From a virus, in IMG/VR virus record IMGVR_UViG_3300033551_000007, positions 1-48,597 of that record: DNA of 48,597 bases. The stretch is one strand, 5' to 3'. Position 1 is the stretch's first letter. Every line of letters starts with the position of its first letter. Positions 40,134-46,206 of this stretch are shown here, in pieces. A program made the position numbers and the translations under genes. The notes under the pieces were generated by a model. It did not search any database and was not told the DNA's origin. It saw nothing but the letters and a program-made list of their open reading frames with translations.

Positions 40134-40162
40134 TTGACAGTGCAGAAAAGCGGCCCTATTAT
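40134..40162 (+). promoter_or_regulatory. Sigma70-type promoter, shared early family
   Basis: Plus strand: TTGACA, 17-base spacer, TATTAT, then GTGCTCAACGAAACGG, the same leader as at 3495 and 8527. It drives the six-gene plus-strand operon with the CsrA homologue. Confidence 0.85.
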
Positions 40163-40202
40163 GTGCTCAACGAAACGGACAACGCCCTGGAGGGCAAAGA
40201 CG

Positions 40203-40478
40203 ATGATCACTGTGTACAAAATACCGGTAGTGCTTAAGGATACGTTCACCTGGGATTTGCCGTCAGGCGCTCAGTTTCTCTCTCTTCAAATGCAGGACGG
40301 CGACCCCCAAATGTGGTTTCGGGTCGACACTCGCCATCCCGATCGCCGCTTAGTGTTTGGGGTCTGCGGCACCGGACAGGTGCTACCAGACGCAGTAGCG
40401 TCGGCGCCGTTCCTAGGGACGTTCCAGATGGAGGGAGGCGCACTAGTGCTGCACGTTTTTGGGGGCATTTACGAATGA
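40203..40478 (+). CDS. DUF7352-type phage protein
   Basis: 91 residues. ITVYKIPVV, DLPSGAQFLSLQMQDGD, MWFRVDT, FGVCGTGQVLP and GTFQMEGGALVLHVFG match the beta-rich DUF7352 family found widely in phages; function unknown. ATG follows GGAGGGCAAAGACG. Confidence 0.72.
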   Translation: MITVYKIPVVLKDTFTWDLPSGAQFLSLQMQDGDPQMWFRVDTRHPDRRLVFGVCGTGQVLPDAVASAPFLGTFQMEGGALVLHVFGGIYE

Positions 40479-40705
40479 TCACCGACAAAACGCTAGACGA
40501 AGCGCTTGTAGAGGCGCACCGATTCATCAAAGCCGCGAAGGCGCTGCGTGCTAAGCGCAAGGCTGAGTCGCATGACCACCTCGGGCGCCGTTACGGAAAC
40601 GCCGAGGCCGTTTGTCGCCGGGTCTGCTCAATTGAGCACGCCGCCTGCAAGCGCGCCTCGCTCGACCTAACCCGCAAACTGGCCGACCTTCGGCAAGGAC
40701 GTTAA
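40475..40705 (+). CDS. Small helical hypothetical protein
   Basis: 76 residues, nearly all helix and strongly basic (FIKAAKALRAKRKAE, ACKRASLDLTRKLADLR). It overlaps the previous gene by four bases. No family recognised. Confidence 0.6.
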   Translation: MITDKTLDEALVEAHRFIKAAKALRAKRKAESHDHLGRRYGNAEAVCRRVCSIEHAACKRASLDLTRKLADLRQGR

Positions 40706-40707
40706 TC

Positions 40708-40962
40708 ATGCTCGTACTCACTCGAAAAGCCGGCCAGTCGGTCCGTGTCGGCGAATACCTGGTAACGGTGCTCGGCACCTTCGAGCGTCGCGGTTGCCGC
40801 GTGCGGGTCACCGGCCCGGGCGTCGACATGACCGAATCTATTTACCCTGGCGCCGGTATCGACTTCGGTGGCGGAACGTTGTGGGGCGGCAAGCGCACGC
40901 AGCCGGGCCATACGCCCCTGGCGTTCGATTTCCCGCGTGAAGTGGAGATTTCCCGATGCTGA
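40708..40962 (+). CDS. csrA: CsrA/RsmA-like RNA-binding regulator
   Basis: 84 residues. MLVLTRKAGQSVRVGEYLVTVLG is the hallmark start of CsrA (MLxLTRKxGExxxIG), and CRVRVTGPG corresponds to the VRIGIxAP strand. The C-terminal 40 residues (GAGIDFGGGTLWGGKRTQPG) are unlike cellular CsrA and lack its usual helix. The host protein binds GGA motifs at ribosome sites and controls carbon metabolism and virulence. A phage copy could switch host or phage translation; which is unknown. Confidence 0.72.
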   Translation: MLVLTRKAGQSVRVGEYLVTVLGTFERRGCRVRVTGPGVDMTESIYPGAGIDFGGGTLWGGKRTQPGHTPLAFDFPREVEISRC

Positions 40963-41171
40963 GCCTAGTGTTAGTTGCCGCACTATGCGGCGCCGGTGGG
41001 TGCGATTACCTGGACGTTACCGGACGGTTTCCCGAGGTTACCGACAACGAGTCGTGCTTTGCGATGGCCATGTCGCTGAACGAGCAGAACGCCGGGATGG
41101 GCGAGGATCCCCGGTTCGCTTGCCTGGAGTCCGCGACGTTCGTCCGGCTCTCGCACAAACCGGAGATGTAG
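40956..41171 (+). CDS. Small possibly exported protein
   Basis: 71 residues. The N-terminus MLSLVLVAALCGAGGCDYLD is hydrophobic and ends in a weak lipobox-like AGGC, though without the usual basic start. The rest is soluble. It overlaps the CsrA-like gene by seven bases. Function unknown. Confidence 0.5.
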   Translation: MLSLVLVAALCGAGGCDYLDVTGRFPEVTDNESCFAMAMSLNEQNAGMGEDPRFACLESATFVRLSHKPEM

Positions 41172-41173
41172 AT

Positions 41174-41377
41174 ATGGGCGCTCTCAGCAAGATGGACCGG
41201 CGCTCACGCGCACAATGGCAGGCCGTAGCAGCGCGTAAGCGCGAGTGGTACGCAAAGCCTCGGACACCCGGTCGTTTCCGCAGTCGTAGCGTTGTTCGTG
41301 ACGTCAGGTTTACGCATGGCGTTCTGCTGACGTACGCCCGGTCCGGCGAACCGTTTGACCCGTACTGGTGGGCCTAG
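41174..41377 (+). CDS. Small basic hypothetical protein
   Basis: 67 residues, rich in Arg and Lys (MDRRSRAQWQAVAARKREWY), with a C-terminal FDPYWWA. Two bases after the previous stop. No family recognised. Confidence 0.55.
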   Translation: MGALSKMDRRSRAQWQAVAARKREWYAKPRTPGRFRSRSVVRDVRFTHGVLLTYARSGEPFDPYWWA

Positions 41378-41379
41378 CG

Positions 41380-41757
41380 ATGGTCAAACATGGGGTCCCG
41401 CCGTACCTTGAGTGCTCTTCCCGAGGTGATGCTAGATTCTCGGCGTTCGGAGCCCGCGTCAAACGGTACGGGGGCTCGATTGAGTCGCTATATCAGGCGC
41501 GTAAGGTGTTCGCGGGCGAGGAGACCGGCTTAAACTGGCGTGCCGCAAAGGGGCGAAAGCCCTTAAACGCCGACGAGTGCGCAAAATGGTACGCACACCT
41601 ATGGGACCAGTATTTGTGGGAGAACCCTCACCTGATAGTGGTTCTGCGATCTTATGCTGGCCTGAGTGATAGGTTCGGACAGGCCGGGCATTGCTGCCAA
41701 GCTACCGAGCTTTGGCGTATACGTGCCGAAGGGATCCGGCCTTTCCCAGAACTGTAG
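41380..41757 (+). CDS. Conserved phage/plasmid hypothetical protein
   Basis: 125 residues from ATG 41380. YLECSSRGDARFSAFGARV, SIESLYQARKVF, WRAAKGRKPLN, LWDQYLWENPHL and AGLSDRFGQAGHCCQATELW form a clear conserved family known from phages and plasmids but without assigned function; the invariant Cys-Cys-x-x-T-x-L-W end suggests an enzyme. Last gene of the operon, followed by a terminator. Confidence 0.72.
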   Translation: MVKHGVPPYLECSSRGDARFSAFGARVKRYGGSIESLYQARKVFAGEETGLNWRAAKGRKPLNADECAKWYAHLWDQYLWENPHLIVVLRSYAGLSDRFGQAGHCCQATELWRIRAEGIRPFPEL

Positions 41758-41766
41758 AAACGACAA

Positions 41767-41790
41767 ACGGCCCGTGAGGGCCGTTCGTTG
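41767..41790. terminator. Bidirectional terminator between convergent operons
   Basis: ACGGCCC, GTGA loop, GGGCCGT, T-rich on the plus strand (TCGTTGT) and TTTGTCGTTT on the minus strand. Confidence 0.7.
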
Positions 41791-41806
41791 TACTGCGCAG
41801 CGGCTG

Positions 41807-42136
41807 TTACTTCTTGCCGTTGCCGGTCGCCAGTTTCATCGCTTCGGCCTGGGCCGCTTCGACGATCTTTTTCGCTTCGGCCTGGGCGTCAGCGATCAGT
41901 TGCTTCGCTTCGGCCTGGGCCGCTTCGACGATCTTTTTCGCTTCGGCTTCCAGTTCCTTGCGCAGCTCGGCACGGATCGCCTCCAGGTCAACCGCAGGAG
42001 CGGCCGAGCCAGCGTCAGCCGACACGATACGGCTCGCATACAGCGGACTGGCGGCCTTCTCGGCGGTCAGCTTGACAGTGGCGCCGCGCTTCAAGTCGCC
42101 GATATCGGCGATCAAACGGTAGGTTTTCTTTTCCAT
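41807..42136 (-). CDS. Coiled-coil protein with hendecad repeats, behind the capsid gene
   Basis: 109 residues. The N-terminal 35 residues (YRLIADIGDLKRGATVKLTA) look like a small beta domain. Residues about 50-100 repeat an 11-residue unit (EAKKIVEAAQA, EAKQLIADAQA, EAKKIVEAAQA), a right-handed coiled coil as in LEA or apolipoprotein-like helices. The position right after the major capsid gene suggests a head-associated role. Two 41-bp identical DNA repeats underlie the helix. Confidence 0.6.
   Translation of the reverse strand: MEKKTYRLIADIGDLKRGATVKLTAEKAASPLYASRIVSADAGSAAPAVDLEAIRAELRKELEAEAKKIVEAAQAEAKQLIADAQAEAKKIVEAAQAEAMKLATGNGKK
41841..41881. repeat. 41-bp exact direct repeat, copy 1
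   Basis: Identical to 41907-41947, 66 bases apart, in the coding region of the hendecad repeats. Such identity implies a recent duplication or gene conversion. Confidence 0.85.
41907..41947. repeat. 41-bp exact direct repeat, copy 2
   Basis: Second copy of the repeat described at 41841-41881. Confidence 0.85.
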
Positions 42137-42137
42137 G

Positions 42138-43214
42138 TTATGGCGACCCGTAGAATACGCCTTTGCTCTTACCAGCAGCGTCGGCGCGGATTTGAAGGCC
42201 GGTAGCGGTCCACACCAGGACTTGGAAATCGTCCATCGGGGTTTTCCGTACCATCGGGGTGGAGGTCAGCGGCATACCGACGATCGGCTTGATGTAGCGC
42301 GCGTCGAGGATCACACCGGCAATCTCGTTGCCGCTGAAGTTCTTGTCGTACACGATGCCCGCGATTTCCGGGTTGTCCAGAACGATCGAAGCGATCGAGC
42401 GGGTCGAACCAACCACGCCGGCAATACGCGACATGTTCTGAATCACGGCGGACGAGGTGTAGAACTTGATGCGGCCAGTGGCGAACTGCAGGCGCATCGC
42501 GGCGATTACCTGGATGAAGAAGTTGTTCGCCTCTTCCAGGGTCAGGGTCGCCGAGGTCAGGTCAACCGCGGTAATGCCGCTGCCGCCGACCGACAGGTCA
42601 ACTGCCAGGGTGTTCGGACTGGTCTTGATGCCGTGACCGGTGTAGCCCTTGTACACCTTGGAGGTGTCGCCGTTGATCATGTAGTTCGCCGACTGGTCCT
42701 GAACTTCCAGGGTCGCACCGGACTGGTCTTCCAGCAGGCCGTCAAAGCCTTCCGAGCGCTCGCCTTCCAGTTCGCGCCAGGTGCGGCCGACTTGGGAAGT
42801 GTGCACCAGGACCAGCGTGCCGTCGTAGTCGTAGGTGCCGCGGTCCATCGGCTTTTTGTGCTGGCCGTCGATGGACGACTGCGCAGAGAACTCGCCGTTG
42901 GTACGACGGTACTCGCTGACGATCTTGCCGATGTTGACCGAACGGGCCAGCGGGGCCAGGTCGCGCAGCAGCTCGGACTCAGGATCACGGCCCAGGGCCA
43001 TGGTCTGAGTGTCGAAATCACGCCACACGGCTTCCAGGTCGCGCGCCGCGTTGACGGTCAGCGAGCCCATGGCCGGGGTATTGCGGTTGCCGAGTTGAGC
43101 GGCGAAAGTGTCCTCGTTTACTGCGAAATACTGACGCAGGTCGAGAACGTCGTCCCACTGGCGCGGGAGGCCGGGGTTACCGGCGATTCGTGCTTGGTCG
43201 AAAATGAACGACAT
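42138..43214 (-). CDS. Major capsid protein
   Basis: 358 residues. FDQARIAGNPGLPRQWDDVLDLR, SVNIGKIVSEYRR, DGTLVLVHTSQVGRTWREL and PMVRKTPMDDFQVLVWT fit the DUF6260-type capsid family in siphophages of Proteobacteria (HK97 fold). AAGGAGAACGTCAA precedes ATG 43214. Its place after a decoration-like and a protease/scaffold gene is classic. Confidence 0.8.
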   Translation of the reverse strand: MSFIFDQARIAGNPGLPRQWDDVLDLRQYFAVNEDTFAAQLGNRNTPAMGSLTVNAARDLEAVWRDFDTQTMALGRDPESELLRDLAPLARSVNIGKIVSEYRRTNGEFSAQSSIDGQHKKPMDRGTYDYDGTLVLVHTSQVGRTWRELEGERSEGFDGLLEDQSGATLEVQDQSANYMINGDTSKVYKGYTGHGIKTSPNTLAVDLSVGGSGITAVDLTSATLTLEEANNFFIQVIAAMRLQFATGRIKFYTSSAVIQNMSRIAGVVGSTRSIASIVLDNPEIAGIVYDKNFSGNEIAGVILDARYIKPIVGMPLTSTPMVRKTPMDDFQVLVWTATGLQIRADAAGKSKGVFYGSP

Positions 43215-43226
43215 TTGACGTTCTCC

Positions 43227-43640
43227 TTACTTGAACTTAATCGCGATGCGCTGATCGGCGACGGTTGCACCAGTAACGGCACCATCGGCGTAGCACACTG
43301 CGGTGGCGGCGTCGCTGACAACCAGGCGGCCGGTGGCGTTCGGGGTGAGTGGCGCGTCGGCGGCGATGGTCTGTGCGGCAGCAGCGCGGCCGGTGAACAG
43401 GTCACCGCTGTGCGTGTCGTACAGGCGCTGGGTGTCGGTAGCGACCGGCACGTCGTCAATGCCGCCGTGCAGCTGCTCGCCCCACACATAGGCGGGCAGG
43501 CCCGCTACTGCGCCGGCGCCGTCCAGGCCGACAACACAGCCCGGCAGACGGGCAGCGGCGGATGCCAGGATGACTTCGGTGGTCTCGGGAGTGGTGCGGT
43601 GGACACCGCCACGCCATACCTTGTTCGGAACGTAAGCCAT
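43227..43640 (-). CDS. Possible capsid decoration protein
   Basis: 137 residues, beta-rich and Ala/Gly/Val-rich (ASAAARLPGCVVGLDG, TGRLVVSDAATAVCYADGAV). Placed between protease/scaffold and major capsid genes, where head-stabilising (lambda D-like) proteins are encoded. Called by position and composition. Confidence 0.55.
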   Translation of the reverse strand: MAYVPNKVWRGGVHRTTPETTEVILASAAARLPGCVVGLDGAGAVAGLPAYVWGEQLHGGIDDVPVATDTQRLYDTHSGDLFTGRAAAAQTIAADAPLTPNATGRLVVSDAATAVCYADGAVTGATVADQRIAIKFK

Positions 43641-43652
43641 GGTCAGCTCTCC

Positions 43653-43985
43653 TTATTTCGGCATTTCGGCGCGAGCACGGGGCTTCACGTCGGAACGGTT
43701 GACGGACAGTTGACCTTCGGGAACGTCGGTCGCCGGTTTGACTTTCGCGAGGGTGGCGCGCAGGGCGTTTACCGACAGTTCGGCTGCGGCGTCAGCGCCG
43801 ATGTGGGCGGCCACTTCGGTGCGCAGCGCTTCGGTTTCGGCTGCTTCGCCTTTACCGACCTGAGCCTCCAGGGCGGTGAGGCGGTCCAGTACGGGGGCCA
43901 GGGCGCCGGTTACGGCCTCCGAGGCATTCACTTTCAGGTCAGCGGCGATACCCTCGCGCAGAGCCTGGATTTGTTCTGGCGACAT
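43653..43985 (-). CDS. Nested in-frame scaffold protein
   Basis: 110 residues starting MSPEQIQALREGIAADLKVN inside the protease gene. A perfect AGGAGG lies 8 bases before ATG 43985, unlikely to be chance in the middle of a coding region. Same frame as the protease, so the product is its helical C-terminus, like lambda Nu3 within C. Confidence 0.65.
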   Translation of the reverse strand: MSPEQIQALREGIAADLKVNASEAVTGALAPVLDRLTALEAQVGKGEAAETEALRTEVAAHIGADAAAELSVNALRATLAKVKPATDVPEGQLSVNRSDVKPRARAEMPK

Positions 43986-44876
43986 ATCGTCAGCCTCCTG
44001 AGTTGTGGTTTGCACGTCGAAGTTTAACGCGCCACGATTGAAAACGCTATTCGCCAGAATTTGCCACTGACTTTTGCGTACTGCCGGACGAACGGCCTCC
44101 GCCAAATTGGCCACCGCGCCGCTCATTTCGTAGTCGACTGCAACGTAGCGATTCGCTGGTGCCGGCCCGTCTGACCGCTGTTCCAGTTCGAACACGGCGG
44201 TTTGGTCGGTGAAGTCTGCCAGCCAGACGTACAGCTCGGGCCAGCGAGCCACGCCAGCGGCGCGCAGTACCTCGTGTTTTTCTTGCTGGGTCATGCCGGT
44301 CAGCGTGCCGGCGTCGACGTTGACGAACAGGCCGACGCCCTGGTCAACGCCTGCAGCAGGCGCTTCGCCGATCAGAATTGCGTCGTGGTCAATGGCCAGG
44401 TATTCGGCACGGCCGCTGTACGGCAGGCCCTCGGCGACCGGGTGCACGCGCAGCCACACCGCGATAGACGTGCTGATCGGCTCGCCCTTTTCGATAGCCG
44501 CCAGTACTTCCGGACCTCGCTCGGTCGCGTTGGCGAATAGCACGTCAATCCACTTCTCGACGTGCACCCGACCGTCTTCGCCCAGCGTCACGTTACGGTT
44601 GAACGCCCCGACGTGGTTCGCATGGATCGCCACCGGGTCGCCGGCACTAATCCACTTACCGCTGGCATCCTTGGGGTGCCCGAGAGGGGCCAGCTTGCCG
44701 TCCAACTGGGTGTAGGTTCGCGCGGTTTCCTCCGCCGGGTACAGGACGCCGTTCATCACTATATTCGGCGGCAGCGTTGCGGACGGCACGATAACGTACT
44801 CGCGACCGTCGACGGTTTCGCGCCGGATTTTCGAATTGTCGACCGCCGTGAAGGCGTTTACGCGTAGCTCCCGCAT
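43653..44876 (-). CDS. DUF2213-type capsid maturation protease fused to scaffold
   Basis: 407 residues. The N-terminal 210 (VPSATLPPNIVMNGVLYP, LGHPKDASGKWISAG, ISTSIAVWLRVHPVAEG, LAIDHDAILIGEAPAAG) match the DUF2213 prohead protease family; HP in LGHPK, the Ser in STSIA and the His in IDHDA are candidate catalytic residues. The C-terminal 105 are a helical scaffold with a coiled coil (PVLDRLTALEAQVGKG). ATG follows AGGAGG. An internal start (43985) makes the scaffold alone. Confidence 0.72.
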   Translation of the reverse strand: MRELRVNAFTAVDNSKIRRETVDGREYVIVPSATLPPNIVMNGVLYPAEETARTYTQLDGKLAPLGHPKDASGKWISAGDPVAIHANHVGAFNRNVTLGEDGRVHVEKWIDVLFANATERGPEVLAAIEKGEPISTSIAVWLRVHPVAEGLPYSGRAEYLAIDHDAILIGEAPAAGVDQGVGLFVNVDAGTLTGMTQQEKHEVLRAAGVARWPELYVWLADFTDQTAVFELEQRSDGPAPANRYVAVDYEMSGAVANLAEAVRPAVRKSQWQILANSVFNRGALNFDVQTTTQEADDMSPEQIQALREGIAADLKVNASEAVTGALAPVLDRLTALEAQVGKGEAAETEALRTEVAAHIGADAAAELSVNALRATLAKVKPATDVPEGQLSVNRSDVKPRARAEMPK

Positions 44877-44934
44877 TTCGGGGCCTCCTATGGGTTAAAC
44901 TGCCGCAATCATAACTCAGAACGAGGCGGCACAC

Positions 44935-46206
44935 ATGGCTACCCCCGAAGAACGCGCCCGCGCCGGGATGCTGCGCACGATGGGCCTGGACAACAAACGG
45001 CCGGACGCTTGGGCCGAGTACGGCTACAAGGAAAAGCTCGGATTCCAGGATTTCTACAACCTGTATACGCGGCACGGCGTGGCGGCGGGCGTGGTCGATC
45101 GGATCGCCGAGAAGGTCTTCCAGACCGCCCCATGGGTGATCCAGGGTACGAAAGACGACGAGCGGACTACCGAAACGGCGTGGGAAAAGGAGTTTGCGAC
45201 CCTGGCCGAGGACACGGACCTCTGGTGGTACCTCAAGGAAGCGTATGGCATGCGCATGGTCGGCGCATGGTCCGGCCTGATCCTCAAGTTTGCCAACGGC
45301 AAGGACGGCGAGACTCTGGCCGACGCAGTGACCGGCTCGCCTGTGCTCGAAGACCTGGTGCCGGTATGGCGCGGCCAGCTCCAGCCAGCCACCCGCGACG
45401 CCCTGGGCAACGTGACGATGTGGAACTACACGCCGACCGGCTTTGACGCCACGGACCTCGAAAACAGCCCACCGGTTCAGCTGCACCCTGACCGCCTGTA
45501 CATTGTCGGCGACTACAAGCGCGGGCGGTCGATGTTAGAACCCGGCTTTAACGCGTTCGTCGACATGGAGAAGGTGACGGGCGGTTCTGGCGAGGGTTAC
45601 CTGAAGAACGCGGCGCGCCAAATCCATATCAACTACGAGTCCGACGCGGAACCGACTAAGCCAGGTCAGCCCGACGACGAAGTCGCCGAAGAGTTGAACC
45701 AGCAGGCCAAGGCCTTGAACACCCGCCAGGACTTGGTACTGGCTACTCAAGGTGCCGAGGTGGGTATTCTCTCTGCGGCTCTGCCCGATCCTGAAAAGCC
45801 GTTCACCGTATCGCTGCAGGTCGCCATGGCGTCGTTCCGTACGGCCGCCCGCCTCGTGGTCGGCAGCCAGACCGGCGAGCGTGCCAGTGTCGAAGATATC
45901 CGCGATTTCAACGAGCGCTGCCAGGGTGACCGCGAGGGCGAAGTGGCCCGGGAGATTCGCGGCATGGTCCGCCACCTGGAGCGCGTGAAGGCGATCAAAC
46001 CCGCAGGCCGCATTACTGTGATGTGGGACGACCTGGCCGAGCCGACCGCTACTGACCGTGCTGACCTGGCTTACAAAATGGCGCAAACCAACCAAGCCAA
46101 CACCAGTACTGGCGACCCTGTCTACAGCGCCGACGAAATCCGCATCGCCGCGGGGCACGAAGCCGGTGCGCCTCAGCCGGATCTGCCAGAAGACGAGGAC
46201 GTGTAA
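44935..46206 (+). CDS. Portal protein (DUF1073 type)
   Basis: 423 residues. YTRHGVAAGVVDRIAEKVFQTAPWV, EAYGMRMVGAWSGLILKFANG, VPVWRGQLQPA, HPDRLYIVGDYKRGRSMLEPGF, MASFRTAARLVVGSQTGERAS and DIRDFNERCQGDREGEVAREIR are typical of DUF1073 portals, the dodecameric ring for DNA entry. The 58 bases before it hold no clear promoter. Its stop TAA is followed by the gp7-like gene. Confidence 0.85.
   Translation: MATPEERARAGMLRTMGLDNKRPDAWAEYGYKEKLGFQDFYNLYTRHGVAAGVVDRIAEKVFQTAPWVIQGTKDDERTTETAWEKEFATLAEDTDLWWYLKEAYGMRMVGAWSGLILKFANGKDGETLADAVTGSPVLEDLVPVWRGQLQPATRDALGNVTMWNYTPTGFDATDLENSPPVQLHPDRLYIVGDYKRGRSMLEPGFNAFVDMEKVTGGSGEGYLKNAARQIHINYESDAEPTKPGQPDDEVAEELNQQAKALNTRQDLVLATQGAEVGILSAALPDPEKPFTVSLQVAMASFRTAARLVVGSQTGERASVEDIRDFNERCQGDREGEVAREIRGMVRHLERVKAIKPAGRITVMWDDLAEPTATDRADLAYKMAQTNQANTSTGDPVYSADEIRIAAGHEAGAPQPDLPEDEDV

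Noticed and set aside
40052-40249. Hydrophobic 65-residue minus-strand frame between the two operons
   Set aside because: It overlaps a strong promoter and the start of the DUF7352-type gene and has no ribosome site; most likely chance.
42135-44027. A 630-residue open plus-strand frame across the capsid module
   Set aside because: It is the antisense shadow of the capsid, decoration and protease genes, has no recognisable domain and a shadow-like composition rich in Gly, Arg and Val. It shows that antisense length alone proves nothing in this genome.
44877-44934. Promoters expected between the capsid (minus) and portal (plus) operons
   Set aside because: No convincing -35/-10 pair on either strand in these 58 bases; either an activator-dependent promoter or a start inside the coding regions is used.
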